From Flavobacterium gyeonganense (GTDB lineage Bacteria > Bacteroidota > Bacteroidia > Flavobacteriales > Flavobacteriaceae), in NCBI RefSeq assembly GCF_029625295.1, contig NZ_CP121112.1, positions 930,001 through 994,000 of the forward strand: 64,000 nt of DNA. Direction: 5' to 3'. Positions 18,406 to 30,822 of this stretch are shown piece after piece. The notes below the pieces were generated by a model. It saw nothing but the letters and a program-made list of their open reading frames with translations. It was not told the DNA's origin and made no database searches. Each line of letters begins with the position of its first letter. Positions within the stretch are counted from its first letter, which is position 1. The translations under genes and the position numbers were made by a program.

Positions 18406-19326
18406 TTAAAAATAAATCAGATGTGCTTTAAGCCCTTTATTGGCGGTATATTCAAGCGTTGGGGCCGGAATTTTAATTGTGTTAAAAACAGAAAAAACAG
18501 TTTTCAAAAAGTGCGATTTTGTGTTAATTTTAGCTAAATCGACGTCAAAAGAAAGATAAATCTGACGAATTTTTTGCGGATTTTTGGCTGAAACGAAATT
18601 TTCATTTTTATTGTTCCCGGATAACATTCCATCGGCTCCATATCCAAAAGCAACATTTAACCACTTCGGAATTTTTGATTCTTTAGCAAAAGAATGCAGA
18701 TTTACAGAAAGCCAATAAGTTTGTCCATTATAATCTTTTAAAATCTGTTCATTAAGTGAACTACCGAGTTTTTCAGGATTTTGATTTGCATATTGGGTAG
18801 TATGAAAAGAGAATTTAGGTGTAATTCGCTGTTCTTTCCAAAGTAATTCCTGAGAAACATACAATGCCGTTCCGGCTGCATTAGCGATTATATCACCTGA
18901 AGATGCACCCCACTCGGCAGAATATCCGTCTAAAACTTCAACAGCAGTAAGAAAAGCGAAACCAATACCAGCGCCGTAAATTAATTGATTTTTAGAACTG
19001 GTACCACTCCAATTCAGGGCTTCAGCACCAAATCTTCCTAAATGATAAGCCGAATAAAAGTGCCCAACTTTATCCATTTGGAGCCATTCATCATTATCAT
19101 TTATAAAATGAAAATCGGATTTGGGATAATCGGCATACCACATCTGATTCAAACCAATTAATGTTGCAGAAGCCAAAGCAGCTTCAGTTATGATAACTCT
19201 ATTTTGCCTTTTTACATTTAAAGTATCAGAAGGCTTAAAAAAATTATCGATTTTATCCTGAGCTTCAGCATACTGAATACACAAAACGAATAAAATCGAT
19301 AAAAATAAATAAACTCTAAAATTCAA
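18406..19326 (-). CDS. DUF2279 family exported protein
   Basis: A 306-residue protein with a signal peptide (MNFRVYLFLSILFVLCIQ, cleaved near AEA-Q). The DUF2279/YfiM-like core has MDKVGHFYSAYHLGRFGAEA, GAGIGFAFLTAVEVLDGY and SSGDIIANAAGTALY. The family is a predicted outer-membrane or periplasmic group with no established function; the repeated small-residue helices suggest membrane insertion. It starts 2 bases after mltG ends and is last in the dapF-GNAT-mltG run. Confidence 0.8.
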   Translation of the reverse strand: MNFRVYLFLSILFVLCIQYAEAQDKIDNFFKPSDTLNVKRQNRVIITEAALASATLIGLNQMWYADYPKSDFHFINDNDEWLQMDKVGHFYSAYHLGRFGAEALNWSGTSSKNQLIYGAGIGFAFLTAVEVLDGYSAEWGASSGDIIANAAGTALYVSQELLWKEQRITPKFSFHTTQYANQNPEKLGSSLNEQILKDYNGQTYWLSVNLHSFAKESKIPKWLNVAFGYGADGMLSGNNKNENFVSAKNPQKIRQIYLSFDVDLAKINTKSHFLKTVFSVFNTIKIPAPTLEYTANKGLKAHLIYF

Positions 19327-19328
19327 AA

Positions 19329-20369
19329 CTATCTTGTTACGCCCTGACTAGCAATCCAGTCTGAGTATTTTTTTGCATTAATGGTGTGCTGTTCATAGCT
19401 TGAAGCGAATTCATGATAACCAAAACGTTCTGTACTGGCGCAAAAATAAATATAATCGTGTTTTTCAGGATTTAAAACAGCTTCAACAGCAGTAATGTCA
19501 GGCATCGCAATTGGTCCCGGAGGCAATCCGATATTTACATAAGTATTATAAGGAGATCTCATAATCAAGTCATTATAAAAAACTCTTTTAATAACCTGAT
19601 CAAAATTATTATCACGAAGTTTTAGCGCATAAATCACAGTAGGATCTGCTTGTAAAGGCATTTCTAGACGTAAACGATTTAAATAAACTCCCGCAATACG
19701 AGGTCTTTCATCTTTTTTTACTGATTCTTTGTGTACAATAGAAGCCAAAATAGTAGCCTGAACTGGTGTTAATCCTTGTTTTTTAGCTTTTTCAATTCTT
19801 TCTGGAGTCCAGAAATTGTGATATTCCTTGATCATTTTATCACGGAATTTCACTGCAGAGGTATTCCAGTACACTTCATAAGTATTTGGAATAAACATAG
19901 CAAAAACATTCTCTTCATTAAAACCATTTTCTTTTAAGAAAGTAGAATCTTTAATTGCTTTTAGTAATGATAAACTATCTGCTTCTATTTGAGAACCTAT
20001 TCTTCCTGCAAAATTCTCTAAACGTTCCTGATTATTAAAAGCCAGTTTAACCGGAACATTGGAACGCATTGCACGAACCAAATCAATATTGTTCATGTCT
20101 TTTTTAAGTAAAAAACGACCTGACTTTACATTTTCAGGATAGCTGCGCTTATTGGCAACCATTTCAAAATTATCGAAATTCTTAATATAAGGTTCTAATA
20201 TTTTTTTTACATCTGCATAAGTAGCATCCGTAGGAACATATACGTAAAGTTCTTTTTCTTCAAATTTAGTATTGGCACTAAAAATTCTGCTAATTAAAAT
20301 GAATCCGTAAATCATCAAAACCGAAATAACGGCTACGGCAACTATCGTGATAATCTTTTTTAATTTCAA
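19329..20369 (-). CDS. mltG: Endolytic murein transglycosylase MltG
   Basis: Cleaves nascent glycan strands at the inner membrane and so sets their length. One N-terminal membrane segment (IITIVAVAVISVLMIYGFILI) is followed by a LysM-like region and the YceG domain. The catalytic Glu lies in LASIVHKESVKKDERP, and the conserved QADPTVIYAL and PYNTYVNIGLPPGPI follow. At 346 residues it has normal length. It sits 12 bases downstream of a GNAT gene and 2 bases upstream of the DUF2279 gene, in one operon with dapF. Confidence 0.95.
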   Translation of the reverse strand: MKLKKIITIVAVAVISVLMIYGFILISRIFSANTKFEEKELYVYVPTDATYADVKKILEPYIKNFDNFEMVANKRSYPENVKSGRFLLKKDMNNIDLVRAMRSNVPVKLAFNNQERLENFAGRIGSQIEADSLSLLKAIKDSTFLKENGFNEENVFAMFIPNTYEVYWNTSAVKFRDKMIKEYHNFWTPERIEKAKKQGLTPVQATILASIVHKESVKKDERPRIAGVYLNRLRLEMPLQADPTVIYALKLRDNNFDQVIKRVFYNDLIMRSPYNTYVNIGLPPGPIAMPDITAVEAVLNPEKHDYIYFCASTERFGYHEFASSYEQHTINAKKYSDWIASQGVTR

Positions 20370-20381
20370 AGTCTAAAAAAT

Positions 20382-20915
20382 TTAAATTTGTTTGTTAATT
20401 AACTGAAAAATTGCCTCGTCCTGATATTGTCCATTTAGCAAGATCCAATCTTTTTTAATTCCTGTTTGCTCAAAGCCAAATTTAGTAAAAAGAGCTATAC
20501 TTGCTACATTTCTTACACTAATATTTGCATACAATTGATGTAAATTTAAATTGTAAAAAGAATATTTTATTAATAACTCTAAAGCCTCAGAACCAATGTT
20601 TTGATTTCTATTTTCCTTATTTTGAATTACAATACCAACTCCTGCCCTGTTATTTTTAGGATCAAATTCAAATAAATCAATCAAACCAATCGCCGGAAAA
20701 TCTTCATCCTGGCAAATCGCAAGACGCAATTGTTTGGCTTCATAAATATCCTGGTGTGCATTTTCGAGATATTGACGCACAAGAAAACGGCTATATGGAG
20801 TTTGCGTATTACTAACCTCCCAAATGCTCTGATCATTTTCCATGGCATACACGAATTCTAAATCATTAGGTTCTAAAGCACGCAGGTAAATATTTTTCCC
20901 TTTGAGAGTTATCAT
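20382..20915 (-). CDS. RimJ/RimL-type N-acetyltransferase
   Basis: A 177-residue GNAT acetyltransferase of the RimJ/RimL/SpeG group. The N-terminus LKGKNIYLRALEPNDLEFVY is typical of the family. The acetyl-CoA loop is in NKENRNQNIGSEALELLIKY, and SIALFTKFGFEQTGIKKDW ends the fold. The substrate is unknown. It lies 23 bases after dapF in the cell-wall operon. Confidence 0.85.
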   Translation of the reverse strand: MITLKGKNIYLRALEPNDLEFVYAMENDQSIWEVSNTQTPYSRFLVRQYLENAHQDIYEAKQLRLAICQDEDFPAIGLIDLFEFDPKNNRAGVGIVIQNKENRNQNIGSEALELLIKYSFYNLNLHQLYANISVRNVASIALFTKFGFEQTGIKKDWILLNGQYQDEAIFQLINKQI

Positions 20916-20938
20916 TACGATTTTATATTTTTTGAAAA

Positions 20939-21721
20939 TTAAATTTCAATTGTTCCTTTAAAAACAAACTTTGCTGGACCTATTAAAAAAACATTCGTAA
21001 AATGTTCTCCTAATTTATCAAAGGAAACGGCTAATTTTCCTCCTTCAACATTTATATCAATTGAAGTTTTATCAGTTTGTCCGGTTGCATTCATGGCAAT
21101 TGCAACAGCTGTTGCACCTGTTCCGCAGGCTAAAGTTTCATCCTCCACACCTCTTTCATAAGTACGAAGTGAAAACTCAGAATCATTTATTTTTTTGACA
21201 AAATTGATGTTGCTTCCTTTTTGCCCGTACAACTCTCCATAACGAATTGCTGCACCATTTTCTTTTACATTATAACGCTCTAAATCATCTACAATTTGTA
21301 CATGATGAGGCGAACCTGTGTTTAAAAAAATATACGAATCTTTCTTTTGAACTTCATCAACATCAATCATCTGTAAGGAAACAATTGATTCTTTATTAAC
21401 AGTTGCATGGTGTAATCCATCTGTAGCGATAAAAGTAGTTTTATCCTGAATAACACCTAATTGATTGGCAAATGCTACAAGACAACGACCTCCGTTTCCA
21501 CACATTGAACTTTCGTTTCCATCTGAATTATAATACACCATTTTGAAATCGGTTTCAACGTCATTTTCGAGTAAAATAAGTCCGTCAGCTCCAATTCCGA
21601 AACGTCTGTCACATAAGCGTTCAACAAGTTTTACATCCTCTTTCGGAAAAAAATCTGAACGGTTATCAATCATTACAAAATCATTTCCTGTACCCTGATA
21701 TTTATAAAATTCTATTTGCAT
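20939..21721 (-). CDS. dapF: Diaminopimelate epimerase
   Basis: Converts LL- to meso-diaminopimelate for lysine and peptidoglycan synthesis, by a two-cysteine mechanism without cofactor. The N-terminal KYQGTGNDFVMID is diagnostic. The two active cysteines lie in MCGNGGRC (near residue 79) and ACGTGATA (near 203). At 260 residues it has normal length. It is first in a minus-strand operon with a GNAT gene, mltG and a DUF2279 gene. A TAnnTTTG-type element on the minus strand (CAAAAGTA on the plus strand, 21741-21748) lies 20 bases before the start. Confidence 0.96.
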   Translation of the reverse strand: MQIEFYKYQGTGNDFVMIDNRSDFFPKEDVKLVERLCDRRFGIGADGLILLENDVETDFKMVYYNSDGNESSMCGNGGRCLVAFANQLGVIQDKTTFIATDGLHHATVNKESIVSLQMIDVDEVQKKDSYIFLNTGSPHHVQIVDDLERYNVKENGAAIRYGELYGQKGSNINFVKKINDSEFSLRTYERGVEDETLACGTGATAVAIAMNATGQTDKTSIDINVEGGKLAVSFDKLGEHFTNVFLIGPAKFVFKGTIEI

Positions 21722-21858
21722 TTTTTAGTTGTTAGAAGTACAAAAGTACGAACTATTAATTAATGAAATGTTAATCAATGTTAAAGAGCGTTAAACCGTT
21801 TTCCAAAATATTTTTTTGCTTTAATTTTACAGTAGTAACTTAAACATAAATCCTAATT

Positions 21859-23259
21859 ATGAAAAGATTTTCAAGCTTATTTTTAGTGTCTTTATTAAGT
21901 GGTGCCACTACTCTTGGTGCTTACAAATTATTATTTGACGGCAGCAATTCTTTATTGGGAAGAGAAAATCCTATTGTTACTCTTGCCCCGAATTCTTTTG
22001 GCAGAAATGTTGGTCTTGCTGCTGAGACAGTAGATTTTACTGAAGCTGCTGACAAAACAATTCACACGGTTGTTCACGTTAAAAATGTTTCCCGAAGAAC
22101 TGTTAGTAATCCTATGCTGGAATTTTTCTACGGTTATGGAGGACAGCAACAACAAGAACAGGTTGGAACTGGTTCAGGAGTTATTATTTCTGAGGATGGT
22201 TATATCGTAACCAATAATCACGTTATTAAGGATGCAACCGAAATTGAAATTACATTAAACAATAAAAAGTCATATAAAGCAAAATTAATTGGAACAGATT
22301 CTAAGATGGATATTGCTTTATTGAAAATTGATGCCGGGGAAAAATTACCATATACTGCTTTTGCTAATTCTGATAGCGTAAAAGTTGGGGAGTGGGTTTT
22401 GGCCGTTGGTAATCCTTATAACTTGACTTCTACTGTTACAGCCGGAATTGTTTCGGCGAAAGCCAGAAATTTAGACAACAGCGGAATCCAGTCCTTTATT
22501 CAGACCGATGCCGCCGTAAACCCCGGTAACAGTGGTGGAGCATTGGTAAATACGCGTGGAGAATTAATCGGAATTAATACTATGATTACTTCAATGACAG
22601 GATCTTACGTTGGATATTCTTTTGCAGTTCCATCAAACAATGCACGAAAAATTGTAGAAGATATAATGGAATTCGGAAATGTACAAAGAGGAATTTTAGG
22701 AGTTGAAGGTGGCGAATTAAACAGTAATGCTTCAAAAGAATTAGGTATTTCTGAAACACAGGGTTTCTACATCAATAAAGTTACCCCTAAATCAGGAGCT
22801 CAAAAGGCTGGTCTTACAAAAGGTGACATTATTGTTAAATTAGACAATCAGAATATTTCGACATTTGCAGATCTTTCAGGATACATTAATACCAAAAGAC
22901 CTAACGATGTTGTACAGGTAACTTATATAAGAGAAGGAAAATCCAAAACAGCCTCAGTAACACTAAGTAAAAATGAATTTTTCAGCACAGAATTTAAAGG
23001 TATAGAGTTGGAAAACATTGACACTGTCGACAAAAAGAAATTCAAAATTGATTATGGTGTAAAAATCAAAAACATTACAAATGAAAATTTGATGCAGTAT
23101 CAAAACGAATTGCAAGGCAATATTATTTTAAGTATTGATAATATTAAGGCAACCAATGTTGAAACAGTTTCTAAGCTTTTAAATAAAAAAGATGAAGGTC
23201 AAAGTGTCCGAATTGAAATGATCAATAAAAACGGAGAAATCTTTAGAATTATCATTTAA
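21859..23259 (+). CDS. Do/DegP-type periplasmic serine protease
   Basis: A 466-residue HtrA-family protease and chaperone of the periplasm. A signal peptide covers about residues 1-22. The chymotrypsin-like triad is seen as His in YIVTNNHVIKD, Asp in KMDIALLKID and Ser in NPGNSGGALV. One clear PDZ domain follows (GFYINKVTPKSGAQKAGL) and a shorter second one near the C-terminus (VKIKNITNENLMQYQNEL). It is alone on the plus strand, divergent from dapF, with a terminator behind it. Confidence 0.94.
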   Translation: MKRFSSLFLVSLLSGATTLGAYKLLFDGSNSLLGRENPIVTLAPNSFGRNVGLAAETVDFTEAADKTIHTVVHVKNVSRRTVSNPMLEFFYGYGGQQQQEQVGTGSGVIISEDGYIVTNNHVIKDATEIEITLNNKKSYKAKLIGTDSKMDIALLKIDAGEKLPYTAFANSDSVKVGEWVLAVGNPYNLTSTVTAGIVSAKARNLDNSGIQSFIQTDAAVNPGNSGGALVNTRGELIGINTMITSMTGSYVGYSFAVPSNNARKIVEDIMEFGNVQRGILGVEGGELNSNASKELGISETQGFYINKVTPKSGAQKAGLTKGDIIVKLDNQNISTFADLSGYINTKRPNDVVQVTYIREGKSKTASVTLSKNEFFSTEFKGIELENIDTVDKKKFKIDYGVKIKNITNENLMQYQNELQGNIILSIDNIKATNVETVSKLLNKKDEGQSVRIEMINKNGEIFRIII

Positions 23260-23302
23260 AAAATTTCATTTTAAAGTTTTCAAACTCAAAATTAAATACT
23301 TT

Positions 23303-23334
23303 AAAGCCATCTTAAATTCAAGGTGGCTTTTTTT
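23303..23334 (+). terminator. Terminator after degP-like gene
   Basis: AAAGCCATCTT pairs with AAGGTGGCTTT, followed by a T run. It lies between convergent genes and could serve the lrp-like gene as well. Confidence 0.85.
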
Positions 23335-23338
23335 GCAC

Positions 23339-23797
23339 CTAAATAGGCAAAACCGTTGTGCTTTTTACTTCTGAAATTACAAATACAGTATTAATCAAGG
23401 AAACCTCCGGTAAAACTGATAATTTCTTTTGATGAAAATGATGGTAGCTTTCCATATCTGGAATGATAATCTTAAGCATATAATCAAAATTTCCTGAAAC
23501 ATAATTGCATTCTACAACTTCAGGCATATTTAAAATTGACTGGTTAAAACCTTCAGAGGTATCATATGTCTGTTTTGTTAAGGTTACCTGACAATAAACA
23601 GTTAGATTATTACCTAGTTTTTTTTTATTTAAAATCGAAACATATTTCTCTATAACACCTTCTTTTTCAAGACGTTTAACTCTATCATGAACAGGTGTTA
23701 ATGACAAATTTATTTTATTTGCAATGTCTTTTAACGTATAATGAGCATTTTCCTGTAAAAGACGTAAGATTTTCTTATCAATTTCATCCAGAGCCAT
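23339..23797 (-). CDS. Lrp/AsnC family transcriptional regulator
   Basis: A 152-residue regulator. The N-terminal helix-turn-helix (DEIDKKILRLLQENAHYTLK onward, with LSLTPVHDRVKRLEKEG as the recognition helix) precedes a RAM ligand-binding domain, about residues 65-150. It is divergent from ald with about 200 bases between the starts. Lrp-type proteins commonly control alanine dehydrogenase in response to amino acids, so direct control of ald is likely; this is inference from position. Confidence 0.92.
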   Translation of the reverse strand: MALDEIDKKILRLLQENAHYTLKDIANKINLSLTPVHDRVKRLEKEGVIEKYVSILNKKKLGNNLTVYCQVTLTKQTYDTSEGFNQSILNMPEVVECNYVSGNFDYMLKIIIPDMESYHHFHQKKLSVLPEVSLINTVFVISEVKSTTVLPI

Positions 23798-23872
23798 AAT
23801 AAAAAGGTTTAGTCTATTTAATTAAAATCAGTCATTTTTTCTTTTTGAAGAAACAAAAAAGAATTTAAACAG

Positions 23873-23893
23873 AATATTTTACTGTAAAAATAT
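23873..23893. promoter_or_regulatory. Palindrome in the lrp-ald divergent region
   Basis: AATATTTT actgt AAAAATAT is an AT-rich inverted repeat, the general form of Lrp/AsnC operators, about 80 bases upstream of the ald promoter element. Binding is inferred only. Confidence 0.35.
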
Positions 23894-23952
23894 GAAATAA
23901 AATAATATTTTCTTATTTAAAACCTAACTACCAATAATATATTCTCTATTGA

Positions 23953-23960
23953 TAAATTTG
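23953..23960 (+). promoter_or_regulatory. TAnnTTTG promoter element before ald
   Basis: TAAATTTG lies 38 bases before the ald ATG and matches the Bacteroidota -7 element. No correctly spaced TTG is present, which fits a promoter needing an activator. Confidence 0.45.
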
Positions 23961-23998
23961 TAACATAAACTCAATAGAAAACATAAAATATAACAAAA

Positions 23999-25117
23999 AT
24001 GATAATAGGTGTTCCAAAAGAAATTAAAAATAATGAAAACCGTGTAGCTTTAACTCCTGCCGGTGTTTCTGAAATGAAAAAACACGGACACACAGTTTAT
24101 GTTCAGTCCACTGCAGGTTTAGGAAGTGGTTTCAGCGATGAAGAATATGTAAATGCGGGCGCAGTTGTTTTACCAACAATCGAAGGCGTTTATGCTATTG
24201 CGGAAATGATTATAAAAGTTAAAGAACCAATTGCTTCTGAATATCCCTTAATTAAAAAAGATCAATTGCTTTTTACTTATTTCCATTTTGCATCTTCAGA
24301 AGAATTAACTCACGCCATGCTCGAAAAAGGAGCTGTATGTTTAGCTTATGAAACCGTTGAAAAAGCAGACAGAAGTTTGCCTTTATTAGTACCAATGTCA
24401 GAAGTTGCGGGTCGTATGGCGATTCAGCAAGGTGCCAAATACCTTGAAAAACCACTAAAAGGAAGAGGAATTCTTTTAGGAGGTGTTCCGGGTGTGCCAC
24501 CTGCAAAAGTATTAGTTTTAGGAGGCGGAATCGTTGGAACTCAGGCTGCAAAAATGGCTGCAGGCTTAGGCGCCCAGGTAACTATTATGGATTTAAGCTT
24601 ACCACGTTTGCGTCAACTTGATGACATCATGCCTGCGAATGTATATACAGAAATGTCAAATCATTACAATATTACAAAAGCAATTAAAGATGCCGATTTA
24701 ATTGTTGGAGCAGTTTTAATTCCGGGAGCAAAAGCACCACACTTAATTACAAGAGACATGCTTAAATTAATGCGTCCGGGAACTGTTGTAGTTGACGTTG
24801 CTGTAGATCAGGGAGGCTGTATTGAAACCTGCACACCTACTACTCACGAAAATCCAACTTTTATTATTGATGATATAGTTCACTATTGTGTAGCAAATAT
24901 GCCTGGTGCAGTTCCTTACACATCCACTTTAGCATTAACTAATGCTACTTTGCCTTATGCAGTACAATTAGCCAACAAAGGATGGCAAAAAGCTTGTAAT
25001 GAAAACGAAGAATTAAAAAAAGGATTAAACATTGCTAACGGAAAAATTCTTTATAAAGGAGTTGCTGAAGCATGGAATCTTCCTTACAATGAAGAATTGG
25101 AGCTAGCAAATGCATAG
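23999..25117 (+). CDS. ald: Alanine dehydrogenase
   Basis: NAD-dependent interconversion of L-alanine with pyruvate and ammonia. The N-terminal MIIGVPKEIKNNENRVALTP is diagnostic, the substrate and catalytic His lie in LLFTYFHFAS, and the Rossmann loop is VLVLGGGIVGTQAAKMAAGL. The C-terminal part has PGAVPYTSTLALTNATLPY. At 372 residues it has normal length. It is alone in its unit, divergent from the Lrp-like regulator, and has its own terminator. Confidence 0.96.
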   Translation: MIIGVPKEIKNNENRVALTPAGVSEMKKHGHTVYVQSTAGLGSGFSDEEYVNAGAVVLPTIEGVYAIAEMIIKVKEPIASEYPLIKKDQLLFTYFHFASSEELTHAMLEKGAVCLAYETVEKADRSLPLLVPMSEVAGRMAIQQGAKYLEKPLKGRGILLGGVPGVPPAKVLVLGGGIVGTQAAKMAAGLGAQVTIMDLSLPRLRQLDDIMPANVYTEMSNHYNITKAIKDADLIVGAVLIPGAKAPHLITRDMLKLMRPGTVVVDVAVDQGGCIETCTPTTHENPTFIIDDIVHYCVANMPGAVPYTSTLALTNATLPYAVQLANKGWQKACNENEELKKGLNIANGKILYKGVAEAWNLPYNEELELANA

Positions 25118-25148
25118 CTATTATTATATAGTGCTTACTAATAAACTA

Positions 25149-25183
25149 AAAAAATGCTTTTCAAAAATGAAAAGCATTTTTTT
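25149..25183 (+). terminator. Terminator after ald
   Basis: AAAAAATGCTTTT pairs with AAAAGCATTTTTT, with a T run. The symmetry lets it serve the convergent phosphatase gene too. Confidence 0.85.
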
Positions 25184-25233
25184 GTATAAAATCCCTACCT
25201 CAAAAGACCATGTTTAAAATATAATTCAGAAAT

Positions 25234-26850
25234 TTACTTCTCATTCAGTATCTCCTGCATTACTTTTGCTTCTGTACCGTTAGGAAAAGTAACTTTTATT
25301 TTTTGAGCAATCGTTGGAGCAATCTCAGTAATCGCCTTTTTATCATAAGACTCTCCTTTTTTGATATGCCATCCATAAAAAATTGCCGGCACATGTGTAT
25401 CGTAAGTATAAGCCGTTCCGTGTGATGTACCAGTTGGCAAGTATTCAATAACTCCAGGTTTACCAATCAAAACGATATCACCATTCTGTGCTACGTCATA
25501 TCCTTTTGCTACAAAATTTAAGTAATAATCATTCCCTGAATTAGCCAAAATCTCTTCTTCTGTATACACTTTTTTAACCTGTGGCAGCGAAATTAAAAAG
25601 TCTTTAAAAGCTTGTTTTACCTTTACTAAATCTAATCCCTTGTCTTTAATAATCGATTTATTAAAAAAGATATTAAAATTAGAATAGTTCAAAAGCAAAT
25701 CTACTCCAAATGTTTTTACTGAGAAATCCTGTAAATTCTTTCTGAAATCTTTTGATGGATAATTATCGACATCATACTTCCGGTCTTTCAAATAAATAAC
25801 ATTTTCTGCACCAGCATGGTCAGCTGTCAAAAAGAGCAGATAATTATTTTTTCCTACTGTTTTATCCAGATAAGTTAAAAAATCGGCTATTGTCTGGTCT
25901 AATCTCAAATAAGTATCCTGAAGCTCCATGGAACGTGGTCCTAACAGATGCCCAACATAATCAGTAGATGAAAAACTCAGCGTTAAAAAATCAGTAATAT
26001 TATCTTTTCCTAACTCTTCCTTTTCAATGGCTTTTTTAGCAAAATCAGCTAAAAAATCATTTCCAAAAGGAGTAGATCTTAATATCCCTGCATCATTTTT
26101 TTCATACATAGTTTTTAAATCATATGGAAAAATGGGTGCTGAACTGCCATATAATTTTCCTTCATAAGGATTATCGTCAGAAAGACTTTCATTATACGTT
26201 GAAACTGGCTTATACAAATCCCAACCTTTATTAATGTATTTCAGGTAGTTTTTTTCATTATTAAATTCTGAAACCCAATCCGGTAGCTTATTTCCATAAA
26301 AAGTGCTTGAAATAAAAGATCCTGTTTTACTATACCAAAAAGCCCAATTAGCAAAATGCCCTGCTGGCAAAATTGCGCCACGGTCTTTAAGGCTAATTCC
26401 AATCACTTTTCCTTCAAAATTTGTCGCCATTCTAACTTCATCTGTAATGGTAGTACTTTGTAGGTTTTTTGGAGACATTTCTCCTTCATCCGCAGTTCCG
26501 TCACCAACTGTTTTTACCGAAATGTCATCCGTACAATACATTTGCTTTCCTAAGCTTCTGCTAAACCACTCATTTCCTACAATTCCATGCGTTGCAGGCG
26601 TAGTTCCTGTATAAATTGATGCATGTCCAGGAGCTGTATAAGTCGGTACATAATTATAATGCATATTTTGAAAAACATATCCATTATTCATCAATCTTTT
26701 AAATCCGTTTGGAGAAAAATCTTCTGAAAATCGATATAAGTATTCCATTTTCATTTGATCAATCACAATTCCTACAACTAGCTTGGGACGTTGTTGAGAT
26801 GTCAGGTTTGAAATAACCAACAGCATTAACAATACAAAACTTTTTTTCAT
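25234..26850 (-). CDS. pafA: PafA-type alkaline phosphatase
   Basis: A secreted phosphate-irrepressible phosphomonoesterase of the alkaline phosphatase superfamily. A signal peptide (MKKSFVLLMLLVISNLTS) is followed by the metal-binding start VVGIVIDQMKMEYLYR. The nucleophile Thr lies in PTYTAPGHASIYTGTTPATHG, and metal ligands appear in LFLTADHAGAEN and in TGTSHGTAY. Threonine as nucleophile is the mark of PafA rather than PhoA. The protein has 538 residues from the ATG at 26848-26850. The longer open frame has no signal-peptide logic and was trimmed. Confidence 0.9.
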   Translation of the reverse strand: MKKSFVLLMLLVISNLTSQQRPKLVVGIVIDQMKMEYLYRFSEDFSPNGFKRLMNNGYVFQNMHYNYVPTYTAPGHASIYTGTTPATHGIVGNEWFSRSLGKQMYCTDDISVKTVGDGTADEGEMSPKNLQSTTITDEVRMATNFEGKVIGISLKDRGAILPAGHFANWAFWYSKTGSFISSTFYGNKLPDWVSEFNNEKNYLKYINKGWDLYKPVSTYNESLSDDNPYEGKLYGSSAPIFPYDLKTMYEKNDAGILRSTPFGNDFLADFAKKAIEKEELGKDNITDFLTLSFSSTDYVGHLLGPRSMELQDTYLRLDQTIADFLTYLDKTVGKNNYLLFLTADHAGAENVIYLKDRKYDVDNYPSKDFRKNLQDFSVKTFGVDLLLNYSNFNIFFNKSIIKDKGLDLVKVKQAFKDFLISLPQVKKVYTEEEILANSGNDYYLNFVAKGYDVAQNGDIVLIGKPGVIEYLPTGTSHGTAYTYDTHVPAIFYGWHIKKGESYDKKAITEIAPTIAQKIKVTFPNGTEAKVMQEILNEK

Positions 26851-26962
26851 AACTAATAAATTAAAAAACAAAAATACAGATTCGAGAGTAAAAAGGGTGA
26901 CCAAACTCATATTTAAAATCAAAGTAGACCTTAATTTAACAGAAGTGTAAAAAGAATTATGA

Positions 26963-27042
26963 CTTTTCCCTACGTGCTGCACGTTTTACCTTTTGCTTTT
27001 AAATTGAAAAAGCAAAAGAATGCCGCTTTCATCCCTAACGCG
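26963..27042 (+). repeat. Dispersed hairpin repeat, divergent copy D
   Basis: This element has the same arm-stem-arm plan as copies A to C. The left arm is ttttccctacgtgctgcacg, the stem TTTTGCTTTT faces AAAAAGCAAAA, and the right arm is tgccgctttcatccctaacgcg. The right arm end (atccctaacgcg) differs from the atcggggcta of A to C. It lies between the phosphatase gene and the rRNA operon terminator. Confidence 0.55.
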
Positions 27043-27094
27043 TGATCTGGATAACCAAGAGACTTTGATATTTAAAACAGTTATCTCCTCCAAT

Positions 27095-27136
27095 AAAAAA
27101 GCGCAATTACTTAATTATAGTAATTGCGCTTTTTTG
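27095..27136 (-). terminator. Terminator of the rRNA operon
   Basis: AAAAAAGCGCAATTAC pairs with its complement GTAATTGCGCTTTTTT across a short loop. It lies directly after tRNA-Leu in the direction of transcription. Confidence 0.9.
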
Positions 27137-27142
27137 GTTTTG

Positions 27143-27228
27143 TACTCAGAGCGGGACTTGAACCCGCACGGACATTGCTGTCCACTGGATTTTAAGTCCA
27201 GCGTGTCTACCAATTTCACCATCCGAGC
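27143..27228 (-). tRNA. tRNA-Leu (UAA)
   Basis: A full cloverleaf of 86 bases with the long variable arm typical of tRNA-Leu. The anticodon loop reads CTTAAAA, giving anticodon TAA. Acceptor GCTCGGA pairs with TCTGAGT including two G-U pairs. CCA is not encoded. It is the last gene of the rRNA operon. Confidence 0.93.
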
Positions 27229-27234
27229 ATTTTG

Positions 27235-27307
27235 TGGTACCTCCAGGGATCGAACCAGGGACACATGGATTTTCAGTCCATTGCTCTACCATCTGAGCTA
27301 AGGTACC
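27235..27307 (-). tRNA. tRNA-Phe (GAA)
   Basis: A full cloverleaf of 73 bases. The anticodon loop CTGAAAA gives anticodon GAA. The acceptor starts GGTACC and pairs with GGTACC at the 3' end. It lies between 5S rRNA and tRNA-Leu. Confidence 0.93.
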
Positions 27308-27358
27308 TCATTTTAAACAAAAAACCCTATTCTTATTCAGAATAGGGTTTTCAAAAGA

Positions 27359-27466
<108 letters not shown>

Positions 27467-27585
27467 AGGTCGTTTGTTGCTTTGGCAACTTTTTTAATTG
27501 ACAATTGATAATTAACAACTGATAATTAAAAACAATATCTTAACATACTGAGATAAAGAAAAGTATTTTTGTATTAGAAAGTTTC

Positions 27586-27607
27586 TCCCGAGCCTTGCGG
27601 CTCGGGA
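27586..27607 (-). other. Strong GC-rich hairpin in the 23S-5S spacer
   Basis: TCCCGAGCC ttgc GGCTCGGGA is a perfect nine-pair stem just beyond the 3' end of 23S rRNA. It is likely a processing or protective structure in the pre-rRNA. Confidence 0.6.
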
Positions 27608-27612
27608 AAAGG

Positions 27613-30502
<2,890 letters not shown>

Positions 30503-30659
30503 TCATTCACTTAAGAATGACCGTTTTTTTTGTCTTTTGTTTTTTTGTATTACTACAGAAAACAAAAAACGCTTTCTACTTTTTAAATTTTTCTTATCTC
30601 AATATGTCAATGAACTTTAACAATTAATAATTATCAATTGATAATTGTCAATTATTTCG

Positions 30660-30733
30660 TGGAGAATAACGGAGTCGAACCGTTGACCTCCTGCGTGCAA
30701 GGCAGGCGCTCTAGCCAGCTGAGCTAATCCCCC
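30660..30733 (-). tRNA. tRNA-Ala (UGC)
   Basis: A full cloverleaf of 74 bases with anticodon loop CTTGCAC, giving TGC. Acceptor GGGGGAT pairs with ATTCTCC. It is in the 16S-23S spacer, its usual place. Confidence 0.95.
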
Positions 30734-30822
30734 ATTTTTTAGTTGTCAGTTAACAGTTTTTAGTTAACAGTACTTAAAACGGTTACTCAACCTCTAAAAT
30801 TTCCTTTTTTAAGTTAAAATAG

